Numbered from the stretch's first letter, positions 1 to 8,419 are shown. The stretch is 64,000 nt of DNA from Microbacterium salsuginis (GCF_012524205.1 NZ_JABACI010000001.1:620001-684000), one strand, 5' to 3'. Notes: generated by a model from the letters alone, not told the origin. Numbers and translations: made by a program.

Positions 1-1187
1 CCGAGGACCGCGGCCGCCCGAGTATAGATTCGCTCGTCGTTGGGGCTCTCGACAATGACCACGCGCCGGTTCTCCGCAACCACGCTCACGGTGGGAACGC
101 CGACCAGGAGCGACTTGAGGGAAGAGTCCTTGCTGGCCTTCGTCAGGCGCGGTTCCTCTGTCCTCCGCATCACGTACAGGGATTCCTCTGGCGCGAGCGC
201 GACGGTCGCTGGGGAATGAGTTGTCATGATGACGGGGACTCCGAGGTCGCCAACCAATTGCGACTGCACGAGACGAAGCAAGCTCGCGACCATTCGCGGA
301 TGCAACGCAGCGTCAGGCTCGTCAAGCAGAATCACGCTTGGAAGCTGAACGCCGTCCCGCCGACTTGAGGCCGAGTACGCGGAGAGGGCGATCGTAAGCA
401 GCGTCTTCTCTCCTGTGGAAAGGTTAGAAGGGGCAACTTCGAATCCGCTTCCGACGTCAACGAGGCGAGGCGGCGCGGTCACAAGCTCCGTCGTCGTAGG
501 CTCCGGTGTCGCCTACCGGTAGTTCAGTTCAACGTCCTCAAGGACCGAGTTGAGGGTGTCCCAAGGAGGTGGACCGTACAGAGTCTGAAACTCATCGGGT
601 GGCAGCCACGACGCGTCCTGACCTCGCGTCTCGCTCATCCACTGACGAAACGAGTTCATAGTCTCGAGGTACGAATAGTTGTGAAAGACGTCTGCAACTA
701 ACACCGCAAACAGGTCAAGGTGCCCGAGTTCGCGCGGCGTGTACCGACCGAAGTCCTGAGGTGTCCATTCGAACACCGCGCGCCCGGCCGCTGCTTCGGC
801 TCGCTCGAGAGCGGCCGCTGTTAGAACCCCGTCGCTTACGAGACGTGCGCGTAACTCAACCTCGAACTGGGGTCGACCACGGAAGGCCTCGACTATGCCA
901 GAGACCTGCTGCTGAAAGCGTGTGACTTTTTGCTCACGTGTCTCTGGACCGGACATCAGCGCGTCGATTTGCTGGAGGGACGCCGTCGTCAACAGCTTGG
1001 GGCGGCGACCTCGATCGTCAATACCCGGCCACTGCGTGTGAAAGATGTCAATGGACTCTAGAAGGTGAGACTTGCCCGATCCATTCAAGCCCGTGATCAG
1101 AGTGAATGAAGGAAGGTCGTCAGCGCTGGGCGTGGCAGTGATCGATTTATGCGGTTGAACGGTATTGAGCAGCAACCGGGACTCCAT
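1..1187 (-). pseudogene. AAA ATPase (OLD/AAA_21-like), split by in-frame stop, 3' end outside window
   Basis: From an ATG at 1187 (an upstream TTG at 1202 is also possible) the frame encodes an ATPase with Walker A GLNGSGKS at about residues 33-40. A TAG at 515-513 stops it at codon 225. The same frame then stays open to the window edge and carries the rest of the ATPase: ABC-type signature LSTGEKTLL (about codon 256), Walker B VILLDEPDAALHP (about 283-295) and the switch histidine in MTTHSP. The last visible part, VVIVESPNDERIY, resembles the start of a Toprim or DUF4435-like segment found after such ATPases in OLD-type proteins. A single base change would restore the gene. Local GC is about 57%, well below the neighbours, which suggests acquired DNA. 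A defence role is only inference from the family. Confidence 0.75.
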
Positions 1188-1394
1188 CGTGTTGGCGATC
1201 AAGGCCGCCGAGATTGATGTTCGCAGACTACCTGACCTGGATTGTGGTGATTCGCGACCGGGTCCTAGCTTCCAGCAGGACGACGCCCCTGCGCGCGGGG
1301 GTCCCGTTTCTCACGCCAGTGGCTCGGGGCAAGATGACTGCGGCGACATGGCAAATCAACGCGACTCGCGCTTCGAGCAAGCGCAACGCACGCT

Positions 1395-1833
1395 GGCAGG
1401 AGACGTCGCCGAGTGTCTCGACTCTCGTGCAGTTGTGCCAGGTGCTGTCGCTTCCGGTCGGCGCGTTGTTCACCGAGCCGGCCATCCAGCGCGTGTCGTA
1501 TTCGGACGCGCCTCGGATCAATCTCGGCGGCATCCACGCCGAGGAGCGCCTCATGTCGCCTCGCAGCGAGCACCGCGTTCAGCTGCTGCGCTCCGAGCTC
1601 GAACCCGACGCCCACGGCGGTTCGGACCTTTACACGATCAACTGCGACGTCGAGGTGGTGCACGTGCTCGCCGGCGACCTCACCGTGCGCTTCGCGGACC
1701 GGTCCGTCGGGCTCAGCGCCGGGACGCGCTCACGTTTCCCGGCCGGGAGCCCCACACGTGGAACGTCGAGGGCGGCAAGCCGGCGACGGTGGTCTGGGTG
1801 ATCGTGCCGGCGCCGTGGAGCGGGTCGGCTTGA
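1395..1833 (+). pseudogene. XRE-family regulator with cupin domain, remnant
   Basis: Two frames together spell the end of a helix-turn-helix plus cupin regulator. The first frame reads TSPSVSTLVQLCQVL and then the cupin strands around DVEVVHVLAGDLTVRFADR. After the GGG at 1721-1723 the homologous reading moves to another frame, continuing as DALTFPGREPHTWNVEGG to a TGA at 1831-1833. One lost G would explain the shift. The recognition part of the helix-turn-helix is missing: the sequence before about 1400 does not resemble an XRE N-terminus. The gene therefore looks both 5'-truncated and frameshifted. Members of this group usually sense a small ligand through the cupin domain; no function is expected here. 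Confidence 0.7.
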
Positions 1834-1909
1834 CCCGCCGGGGGGGCGATTACGTCGCCTCGACCGCTCGCTCCGGCGCCTTTCCCGCCGATCCGGGGCG
1901 CGTTCCCTT

Positions 1910-2386
1910 TCAGCCGGTCGCCCGCTCCGCGGCCCCGAAGGACATCGCCAGCGCCTCGAGCGTCGCGGTGCGTTCCTTCACCGCGATTCGTCGCAGCACA
2001 GGGGTCGCGAGCCGATACATGCCGTACGTGCGCACCTCGGCGTGATGATGCACGAGCGTCGACCCTTCGTCCGTGGCCTCGAGCCGGTATGCCGGCCAGC
2101 CCTCGAGCTGGAGCGTCCCCTTCTTGGTCTTGTCCCACCAGTGGTAGACGAGGGTGTGGGGTGGCTCGAACTCCGAGATCTCGCCAGGGGTAGGTCCGAA
2201 CGACGTGTCGTCGAGGTAGGTCGTTCCGAGTCCGGGTGCGCCAGGGGATGTCTGCCGGGTGCGCCGAAGCATGCTCCCCTTCACGGGCATCCAATCGCTG
2301 TAGCGTTCGATGTCGGCGAGACGAGCGAAGACGTCGGCGATGCCCGCGGGAACGACGCGCGACAGCTCGAACTCGATGACACCCAT
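1910..2386 (-). CDS. SRPBCC (START/polyketide cyclase-like) family protein
   Basis: A 158-residue soluble protein that opens with MGVIEFELSRVVPAG, the first strand of the SRPBCC helix-grip fold, followed by the ADIERYSDWMP helix and a strand-rich body that includes EFEPPHTLVYHWWD. Members of this fold bind hydrophobic ligands or act as cyclases or dehydratases; the substrate cannot be read from the sequence. The start is supported by a TACCCT -10 box that ends 6 bases before the ATG, which predicts a leaderless message. It stands alone, between the regulator remnant and a small acidic ORF. Confidence 0.85.
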   Translation of the reverse strand: MGVIEFELSRVVPAGIADVFARLADIERYSDWMPVKGSMLRRTRQTSPGAPGLGTTYLDDTSFGPTPGEISEFEPPHTLVYHWWDKTKKGTLQLEGWPAYRLEATDEGSTLVHHHAEVRTYGMYRLATPVLRRIAVKERTATLEALAMSFGAAERATG

Positions 2387-2392
2387 GCCCTG

Positions 2393-2398
2393 AGGGTA
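2393..2398 (-). promoter_or_regulatory. -10 box, leaderless promoter of the SRPBCC gene
   Basis: TACCCT on the minus strand, 6 bases before the ATG at 2386, so transcription should start at or next to the start codon. Confidence 0.5.
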
Positions 2399-2420
2399 TG
2401 CCCGAGAGGTCGCCGGTGTC

Positions 2421-2702
2421 TCAGGTACCTTGTGCGCGGCGCTCTGCGGCGCCGCCGGTGCTCCCGCTCTCGTCGTCGGCTTCAGCCTGCCCGTCGGTCA
2501 GCTCATCGGTGAAGTCACCACCGGCGAGGGTGTCATTCTCGTCGTCGCCCTGGTGACGCGGATCGCGATCTGTGTCCATCCGCCCAGCCTGCACGTGCGC
2601 GCCTTCGTCGGGAGCGGGGTTGACAGGGGCCACGGGCGCCGCCGCGCCGCGTCTCAGCGAGATCTTGCGCTGTCCTTGCGCTTCGAATGGAACCGCTCCC
2701 AC
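2421..2702 (-). CDS. small acidic, probably disordered hypothetical protein
   Basis: The frame encodes about 93 residues from a GTG at 2702. The first third is basic and Pro/Ala-rich (GQRKISLRRG), and the rest is rich in Asp, Glu, Gly and Thr (DDENDTLAGGDFTDEL), typical of a disordered tail. Codon use has the high third-position GC of real genes nearby. I do not recognise a family. The start is uncertain: no clear Shine-Dalgarno precedes the GTG, and an internal ATG at the MDTDRDPRHQ position is possible. Confidence 0.4.
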   Translation of the reverse strand: MGAVPFEAQGQRKISLRRGAAAPVAPVNPAPDEGAHVQAGRMDTDRDPRHQGDDENDTLAGGDFTDELTDGQAEADDESGSTGGAAERRAQGT

Positions 2703-2870
2703 CCCGGGCCCGATCTTGCCGTGATCTTGCGTCGGCCCTGGCCGTGACTCAACGGAGCGTTGCGGTCGGAGTCCGAGACTGTGAACGTGCCCGGAGCCGC
2801 CCCAGCAGTCTCCTGGTCGGCACCTCATACTCCCCATCACGGCGGGCGGAGCCCGCAGAAGGACATCACC

Positions 2871-3443
2871 ATGAAGAAGATCGTCAAGGCCTCGATCGCC
2901 ACCACCGCCGGCGTCATTCTGCTCCTCGGTGGCGCAGGGACGTTCGCCACGTGGAACTCCTCCGCGACCGCAGAGGGCGCGTCCATCGTCGCGGGCAACC
3001 TCGTCGTCGAGAACTCGGCTACCCCGGCCACCTGGACGGCCAACGGCGCGCCGGTCTCGATCGCCTCCTACCGCGTCGCCCCCGGCGACGTCCTCACCTA
3101 CACCAAGACCATGAAGGTCGGTGCGGAGGGTGACAGCCTGCAGGCGACGCTCGCACTGAGTGAGGCGTCGATCGCGCCGGCAGACGCGACCAAGCCTGCG
3201 GACGTCGCGCTGGCGGGCTACCTGACCGAGTCCGCCGTGCTCACCGCGTCGGGAACCGGCATCACCGGCACGGGCCCCACCTTCACGGTCGCCCCCGGCG
3301 CCGGTGCGGTGAGCCAGGACGTCACCGTGACCGTCACGATCACGTTCCCCTACGGCGACACCGTGGGCGGCAACAACAACGCGATGAACGGCGCCGTCAC
3401 GCTCGACGCCCTCACCGTCAGCCTCACGCAGAACACCAAGTGA
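2871..3443 (+). CDS. alternate-signal exported protein (SipW substrate, TasA/camelysin-like)
   Basis: A 190-residue secreted protein. It begins MKKIVKASIATTAGVILLLG and is followed by AGTFATWNSSATAEGASIVAGNL, the characteristic alternate signal peptide in which a long hydrophobic segment ends at a T(F/Y)AxW block, as in the TIGR04089 type cleaved by SipW-like peptidases. The mature part is a strand-rich, Thr/Val/Ala-rich domain of the TasA/camelysin kind. A Shine-Dalgarno-like GAAGGA precedes the ATG. It is the first gene of a four-gene locus that ends in the peptidase. A strong hairpin directly after it suggests it is made in excess over the downstream proteins. Fibre or matrix formation is known for Bacillus TasA but is only inferred here. 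Confidence 0.85.
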   Translation: MKKIVKASIATTAGVILLLGGAGTFATWNSSATAEGASIVAGNLVVENSATPATWTANGAPVSIASYRVAPGDVLTYTKTMKVGAEGDSLQATLALSEASIAPADATKPADVALAGYLTESAVLTASGTGITGTGPTFTVAPGAGAVSQDVTVTVTITFPYGDTVGGNNNAMNGAVTLDALTVSLTQNTK

Positions 3444-3448
3444 CGACG

Positions 3449-3477
3449 AAGGGCTCGCCCCCACGGGGCGAGCCCTT
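3449..3477 (+). terminator. strong hairpin after the first alternate-signal gene
   Basis: A perfect 13-bp stem (AAGGGCTCGCCCC pairing with GGGGCGAGCCCTT) with a 3-base loop lies 5 bases after the stop codon. There is no long U run, so partial termination or 3'-end protection inside the operon is as likely as full termination. Confidence 0.7.
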
Positions 3478-3507
3478 CCTCCGCGCGACCACCGAAGAGG
3501 AGCCCGC

Positions 3508-4104
3508 ATGAGCCGCCGCGCCCGCCGCCACGCTGCACAGCGCGAACCACGCCGCACATCGGCGCCGGTTCGGCTGCTGCTCGGCGCGCTCGCCACCGCC
3601 GGCGCGATCATCGTGGGCGTGCTTGCCGGCGGGGGAACCTTCGCTGCCTGGAGCGTGGCGGCACCGGCCGCGGCGGCGACCACCCTGCAGACCGGATCGG
3701 CGAGCCTCACCACGACCGGCCTGCAGTTGAACGCGACCGGGCTGTATCCGGGCCTCACCACGTACGGCGCGACGACGGTCCGCAACACCGGCACCACGCC
3801 CCTCGCCTTGGCACTCGAGCCGGCCAAGGGACCGGCGACTCCCACGCCGTTCACCACGTCGCTGGTCATCTCGGCGGCACAGATCGCCTCGGCCGGCGAC
3901 TGCACCGCCGGACGCGTCCCCGTCGGCGCCACGACGCGCGTGGCCGCAAGTGCAGCCGCCGACCTTCGTGTGACTCTGAGCCCCGGAGCGTCCGCCCTCC
4001 TGTGCATCGGCGTCGGGATGCCGCACGACGCACCCGCCACGGCCGCCGGCGCCGCAGCATCCGGTCTCGCCCTCACGATCTCGGGAACGCAGGTCCGGCC
4101 GTGA
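3508..4104 (+). CDS. SipW-dependent-type signal peptide protein, second exported subunit
   Basis: A 198-residue protein. A basic N-terminus (MSRRARRHAAQREPRR) precedes one long hydrophobic segment, LLLGALATAGAIIVGVLAGG, and then the GTFAAWSVAAPAAAATTLQTG block typical of alternate SipW-cleaved signals. The exported domain is about 140 residues, strand-rich and Thr/Ala-rich, with two cysteines (GDCTAG and LLCIG) that could form a disulfide. GAGGAGCCC precedes the ATG. Its TGA overlaps the GTG of the next gene, which indicates translational coupling. It is likely a minor fibre or adaptor subunit; this is inferred from position. Confidence 0.8.
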   Translation: MSRRARRHAAQREPRRTSAPVRLLLGALATAGAIIVGVLAGGGTFAAWSVAAPAAAATTLQTGSASLTTTGLQLNATGLYPGLTTYGATTVRNTGTTPLALALEPAKGPATPTPFTTSLVISAAQIASAGDCTAGRVPVGATTRVAASAAADLRVTLSPGASALLCIGVGMPHDAPATAAGAAASGLALTISGTQVRP

Positions 4105-5024
4105 TCCGCCCCCGTATCCCCGCAGCGGTGGCCGCCCTCGTCACCCTTGCTGTGCTCGGCGGCTCGGGCGCCGCGGTCGCCGGATGGACGGCGAGCGCCT
4201 CGGTCTCGGCGTCGGCTTCGTCGACCACGATCGCCACCGCGATCGAGCAGACCGGTGCGCTCAGCACGAGCTACCGCTACGCCGGCACCACGTCCACCGC
4301 TGCCGCCGGCCAGTTGACGATCCGGAACAATGGCGGGGCCCCGCTGTCGTACAGCCTCACGAGCAGCGTCACCGGGCACGCGACACTCGCTCAGAAGACC
4401 ATGCTCCGTCTGTGGACCGGCATGTGCGGCGCGACCGCACCACTCGGTGCGGTCATCACGACTCTGGCCGACGCGGCGCCGGCGCTGCCCGCAGCCGCCC
4501 GCACGCTCGCTCCCGGCGCTTCTGTCGTCGTGTGCGTGTCGACCCAGGTCGAAGGAGCCTCCAACGCCTCGCTGCAAGGCCAGAGCGTCACGGCGACGTT
4601 CGGTGTGAAGGGCGCCGTCGGCACCAGCTGGACGACGTCGGCGACCACCGCTGCCGTGACCCAATCCGTGTATCGCCTGGCCGCAGCCGGCACCCCGATG
4701 TGCGCGCCGGTGCCATTCACGAATGACGTCAGGCTGACATGGAGCGCTCCCCTCAACCGGGCGGATGCGGCATCCCTGTCTTACCGCGTGTACGACACCG
4801 CGTCGGGGGCGACCGTCGCCACCGTGAACAGCGCCGGCTCGACCGTGTCGACGGTGCTGAGCGGCCATGCGATCAGCTCGAACGGTCGCCACGCCCTCGC
4901 CGTCGAGGCGAGGGAGACGACCGGCTCCGGCACCACCGCGCCGGCCAGCGCCACGGTCAGTGTGACGCGCTCCACCGGTCTTCTCGATCCCCTCCAGTTC
5001 TTCCCCGGATACCACTGCTCATGA
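4101..5024 (+). CDS. SipW-dependent-type exported protein with C-terminal FN3-like domain
   Basis: A 307-residue protein starting at a GTG that overlaps the previous stop (GTGA). The signal segment AAVAALVTLAVLGGSGAAVAG leads into GWTASASVSASASS, the alternate-type cleavage context. A strand-rich domain of about 190 residues follows, with pairs of cysteines (MCGAT, VVCVS), and then a separate C-terminal unit of about 85 residues. That unit runs VRLTWSAPLNRADAASLSYRVYD and HALAVEARETTGSG, the pattern of a fibronectin type III fold. The ending LQFFPGYHCS has a terminal cysteine. It is probably a larger, possibly tip or anchor, component of the same surface structure as its neighbours. Confidence 0.75.
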   Translation: MIRPRIPAAVAALVTLAVLGGSGAAVAGWTASASVSASASSTTIATAIEQTGALSTSYRYAGTTSTAAAGQLTIRNNGGAPLSYSLTSSVTGHATLAQKTMLRLWTGMCGATAPLGAVITTLADAAPALPAAARTLAPGASVVVCVSTQVEGASNASLQGQSVTATFGVKGAVGTSWTTSATTAAVTQSVYRLAAAGTPMCAPVPFTNDVRLTWSAPLNRADAASLSYRVYDTASGATVATVNSAGSTVSTVLSGHAISSNGRHALAVEARETTGSGTTAPASATVSVTRSTGLLDPLQFFPGYHCS

Positions 5025-5656
5025 CCGCCTCCACTCCTCTGACATCCACCGCCGGCGTTCGGATCCCCGCCGCGCCCCGTCTTCGTGCCGAGCTGCGCCG
5101 CAGGAACGAGGGCCAGAGCCTCCTGCACTACCTCGCTGTGTCGCTCAGCGCATCGGTGCTGGTGCTGCTCCTCGCGATCGCGGTGGCCGTCATCGGGCTC
5201 CCCACGCTCGTGGGTGGCAGCGCCATGACCGTGCTCACGCAATCGATGGAGCCGGGGCTTCCGCCGGGCACGCTCGTCGTCATCCGTCCGACCCCGGTCG
5301 AGGACATCCGCGTGGGCGACGTCGTCACGTACCAGATCCGCTCCGGTGAATCGGCTGTCGTCAGTCACCGCGTCACCGCCAAGACCTACACCGACGGCGA
5401 GCTGACGTTCGTGACGAAGGGCGACAACAACGACGCGGTCGATCCCGAGCCGGTACGCGAGGTGCAGATCCGCGGGACGCTCTGGTACAGCCTGCCGCTG
5501 CTCGGCTGGGTCAACAGCATCCTCAACGGCGCGAACCGCACCGTCGTCCTCGCGATCGTCGCGGGTGGACTCTTCCTGTACGCAGCCGTGTCGGTCGCCG
5601 GGGCGGTGCGCGATCGGCGCCGGGCTACTGCGTCTGCTTCAGCAGCGGACGCATAG
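5021..5656 (+). CDS. SipW-type signal peptidase I
   Basis: A 211-residue membrane protease. A hydrophobic segment at about residues 38-62 precedes the active-site box LTQSMEPGLPPG with the nucleophile at Ser75. The second catalytic position lies in VVSHRV: it is His116, not the Lys of ordinary bacterial type I peptidases, which marks the SipW/ER-type group. The TKGDNND box (about 132-138) and a second membrane segment near 175-195 complete the family layout. The ATG overlaps the previous stop, so it is the last gene of the locus. It most likely cleaves the three exported proteins encoded just upstream. Its 3' end overlaps the convergent acyltransferase gene by 32 bases. Confidence 0.9.
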   Translation: MTASTPLTSTAGVRIPAAPRLRAELRRRNEGQSLLHYLAVSLSASVLVLLLAIAVAVIGLPTLVGGSAMTVLTQSMEPGLPPGTLVVIRPTPVEDIRVGDVVTYQIRSGESAVVSHRVTAKTYTDGELTFVTKGDNNDAVDPEPVREVQIRGTLWYSLPLLGWVNSILNGANRTVVLAIVAGGLFLYAAVSVAGAVRDRRRATASASAADA

Positions 5657-7637
5657 CCTCGCCCAGCACGTCAGCGAGGTCGGCGCTGAACTCGGCCGTC
5701 ATATGGTGCGAGTCGCGGTAGACCAGCGTGTTGCCGATGATCGGCGGGCACCAGTCGTCGTCGCACAGGTACTCGTTCAGGTCGATGAGCGGGATGCCTC
5801 TGCTCGCGGTCGCCGAGATCTGGGCCTCGCGCGACGCACCCTCGAGCGCCCGATCGCGCGGCTGACCGCACGCTTCGGCCGCCGACAGGTTGGCCGACAG
5901 GCAGGGCGCGGGATCTTCGAGCATGTCGGGCGTGTCGGCGAGCACGGCCACCGGCGCGTCGATCGCATCGATCGTGCGCCCCCACGCGGCATCCCACATC
6001 GCCGGCTCATCCTCCACGTCCGGCGCGAGCTCCGCGTCCGAGAACGTGGCGAGCAGCACCAGCGCCGGCTGAGAATCGTTGATGCGGTCGATCACCGCAT
6101 CACGCCATTCCGGGCACTGCGGATACGGACTGCCCTGCCGGAGGGTCTCGATGTCGGCGGCCGGACACGAACTCTTCGTGTGCACCTCGACGGCAAACCC
6201 GGCGTCCGTCGCGAAGCCCTCGACCGCGGGGAACCAGTGCGCCGCGTGCGAATCGCCGAACAGCACGATGCGCGGAGCGTCGACATCGCCGTAGACGCAG
6301 CCTTCGGCATCCGTCACTCCCGTGCCTCGGTTGCACCCGTCGTCATAGATCTCGGGAAGGCTCTCGCGCGCCTCGCGCAGCTCGGGCGCGAGGTTCTCAG
6401 GCACATAGTCGGTGCCGCGCGGCGAGTCGACGATGACCGTCTCGGAGGCCGCCCGCTCGACGTTCAGCGGCCGGGTGTCGGCGAGCGCGTAGGCTCCGGT
6501 CGCGATGCCCAGGCACGCCACCGACCCGGCAGCGGCGCCGATGAGTGTCAGCCGCGCACGGGCTCGCGTGAGCACGGGCGCCTTGCGCACCGGATCTTCG
6601 ACGTACCGATACAGCAGCCACGCCGCCGGCACGCACACAGCGGCGATGAGGAGCGTCGCCCACAGCGGCAGGCGGCCCGGCATCGCCGCCTCGGGCAGCA
6701 CGAGTGCCGGCCAGTGCACGAGATACAGCGAGTACGAGATCGCGCCGACGAAGACCATCGAGCGGGTCGACAGCATGCGCGTGGGCCCGCCGGCCGTCTC
6801 TCCTGCGACGATGACGGCCGCCGTCCCGAGAACGGGCAGCGCCGCGGCGGCCCCGGGGAAGAGGGTCTCACCCGAGAAGAAGACGACGGATGCGGCGACC
6901 GCCGTGATCCCCGCCCACCCGAGCAGCGGCGCGAACCGCTCGGGCACCGCACGTGCCCGATGCTGCAGGAGGACGGCGACGATGCCTCCGACGCCGAGCT
7001 CCCACGCGCGGGTCGGCAGCGAGAAGAACGCCCATGGCTGCGACTGGAAGGTCAGCCCCACGCAGAGGGCGAACGAGGTCACCACAACGGCGACCAGCAC
7101 GCCCGTGAGGGCGCGCCGGGTGCGGATCAGCGCCCACGTCAGCGCGAGCAGCGCCGGCCACAGCAGGTAGAACTGCTCCTCGACGCCGAGCGACCAGTAG
7201 TGCTGGAAGAGCGACGGCGTCGACACCTCGGCGAGATAGTCGGCGTCCGCCGCCGCGAAGAAGTAGTTCGGCACGTACAGCGCCGTCGCCACAGCCCCCG
7301 CCCACACGTCGCGCATGAGCAGCGGCGGGTACCAGATGAGGGCCGCGATGACCGACAGGATCAGCACCACGAACGACGCAGGAAGGATGCGGCGGGCCCG
7401 GCGAGCGTAGAACTCCCCGAACCGCAGCTTGCCGTGCCGTTGGAGCTGGTCGAGCAGGTGCGACGTGATCAGGAAGCCCGAGATGACGAAGAAGACGTCC
7501 ACGCCCACGTAGCCGCCTGGCAGGAACGGGACTCCCGCGTGGTAGAGCAGCACCGCCCCGACCGCGACCGCGCGCAGCCCCTGGATGTCGGCCCGGAAGC
7601 CCGAGTGGTCGGGCTGGGCATCTACTCGCTCTCCCAC
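5625..7637 (-). CDS. OafA/YrhL-type acyltransferase with C-terminal SGNH domain
   Basis: A 670-residue integral membrane O-acyltransferase. The N-terminal acyltransferase-3 domain starts with FRADIQGLRAVAVGAVLLYH and the GGYVGVDVFFVISGFLIT signature, followed by about ten membrane segments. From about residue 430 there is an extracytoplasmic SGNH hydrolase-like domain with FGDSHAAHWFPA holding the Ser, and DSHHMT near the end holding the Asp-His pair. Such proteins acetylate cell-surface polysaccharide, peptidoglycan or teichoic acid; the acceptor here is unknown. The GTG start is supported by a TAGCCT -10 box 7 bases upstream. Confidence 0.9.
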   Translation of the reverse strand: MGERVDAQPDHSGFRADIQGLRAVAVGAVLLYHAGVPFLPGGYVGVDVFFVISGFLITSHLLDQLQRHGKLRFGEFYARRARRILPASFVVLILSVIAALIWYPPLLMRDVWAGAVATALYVPNYFFAAADADYLAEVSTPSLFQHYWSLGVEEQFYLLWPALLALTWALIRTRRALTGVLVAVVVTSFALCVGLTFQSQPWAFFSLPTRAWELGVGGIVAVLLQHRARAVPERFAPLLGWAGITAVAASVVFFSGETLFPGAAAALPVLGTAAVIVAGETAGGPTRMLSTRSMVFVGAISYSLYLVHWPALVLPEAAMPGRLPLWATLLIAAVCVPAAWLLYRYVEDPVRKAPVLTRARARLTLIGAAAGSVACLGIATGAYALADTRPLNVERAASETVIVDSPRGTDYVPENLAPELREARESLPEIYDDGCNRGTGVTDAEGCVYGDVDAPRIVLFGDSHAAHWFPAVEGFATDAGFAVEVHTKSSCPAADIETLRQGSPYPQCPEWRDAVIDRINDSQPALVLLATFSDAELAPDVEDEPAMWDAAWGRTIDAIDAPVAVLADTPDMLEDPAPCLSANLSAAEACGQPRDRALEGASREAQISATASRGIPLIDLNEYLCDDDWCPPIIGNTLVYRDSHHMTAEFSADLADVLGEAMRPLLKQTQ

Positions 7638-7644
7638 GACAGCC

Positions 7645-7650
7645 AGGCTA
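7645..7650 (-). promoter_or_regulatory. -10 box, leaderless promoter of the acyltransferase gene
   Basis: TAGCCT on the minus strand, 7 bases before the GTG at 7637. Confidence 0.5.
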
Positions 7651-7714
7651 GGCGGGCAAGGTTAATTCCGGGATCCCCTTGACGAGCGGGCGCGGAGACG
7701 CCATGGGCAGCAGG

Positions 7715-8332
7715 TCAGGCCGTGGCATCCGGCTTCATGTCCGGGCACACTCCCCCCGGCGGGGTGGCCAGTTCGAAGTGCCAGCGCTCGTTCGCGTAGG
7801 TCTGGCAGAGTCCGTACCGTGCACCGTGCTCGATGAGCCACAGCTGGGCGTCGAGCGGCACGATGTCGACGGCGTCGCCGGTGACGTGCTGCGACTTGTC
7901 GGGGGTGGCCACGTACTGGCTCGCGATGTCGTGGTCCCCGTAACGCTCGACGGCGTCCTCGAGCAGCCACTGCTGATAGCCCGGGCTGCGCCAGCCACTG
8001 GTCACGTGAAAGGACGGGATGCCGTCGGCCACGGCGTCCGCCTCCGCCTGGCGCAGTGCTGTCAGAAGCGCGGGATCCAGTCGTGCGATCGCCGGGACGT
8101 CGCTGTCGTGCAGTGTGACGATCGTCCCCTCGGGGATGTGCCCGGCATCGGCGGTGAGCGCCGACGTGGCTCCCGCCGACGCGGCATTGACGTGCACGAG
8201 CACGGTGACCAGGGCCGCGAGAAGCGCGGCGACGCACACGCCGAGAGCAGCAACGGTGAGGCGGCGAGCCCGCGGTGACGGCTGCCGGGCCGGCAGGACG
8301 GGTGCGGGCGAGTCGACGACGGGACGCGGCAT
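7715..8332 (-). CDS. M15 family D-alanyl-D-alanine carboxypeptidase (VanY-like)
   Basis: A membrane-anchored peptidoglycan peptidase of about 205 residues. A short cytoplasmic tail is followed by one membrane segment (LTVAALGVCVAALLAALVTV) and an extracellular M15B domain. Zinc ligands are visible in SQHVTGDAVDI (His and Asp of the SxHxxGxAxD motif) and in ERWHFEL (second His); SGWRSPGYQ forms the substrate loop. It trims terminal D-Ala from muropeptides. I chose the ATG at 8332 because GGGATGGGA lies just upstream; ATGs at 8341 and 8383 are alternatives. It is divergent from a two-component system, which could make it a target, but this is not shown. Confidence 0.85.
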   Translation of the reverse strand: MPRPVVDSPAPVLPARQPSPRARRLTVAALGVCVAALLAALVTVLVHVNAASAGATSALTADAGHIPEGTIVTLHDSDVPAIARLDPALLTALRQAEADAVADGIPSFHVTSGWRSPGYQQWLLEDAVERYGDHDIASQYVATPDKSQHVTGDAVDIVPLDAQLWLIEHGARYGLCQTYANERWHFELATPPGGVCPDMKPDATA

Positions 8333-8407
8333 GCTTCCCATCCCACGCGTGCGCGCGTTGCCGCACCGTACGCGAAAACTCATATCTCGGCGATATGCCG
8401 TGCCGCC

Positions 8408-8413
8408 TAGGCT
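8408..8413 (+). promoter_or_regulatory. -10 box, leaderless promoter of the two-component operon
   Basis: TAGGCT lies 6 bases before the ATG at 8420 and there is no Shine-Dalgarno, so the response-regulator message should be leaderless. Confidence 0.55.
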
Positions 8414-8419
8414 GGGCGC

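Noticed and set aside
1165..1833. 222-codon plus-strand frame as an intact gene
   Set aside because: Only its last about 35 codons are homologous to a cupin; the start overlaps the ATPase gene on the other strand. Treated as part of a pseudogene.
2421..5015. Very long minus-strand open frame across the SipW locus
   Set aside because: It is antisense to four well-supported genes, is full of Arg/Gly runs typical of high-GC shadow frames, and only its last about 93 codons are plausible.
5565..7682. Long plus-strand open frame opposite the acyltransferase
   Set aside because: Low-complexity Arg/His/Gln-rich translation; the minus strand encodes a clear acyltransferase with all family motifs.
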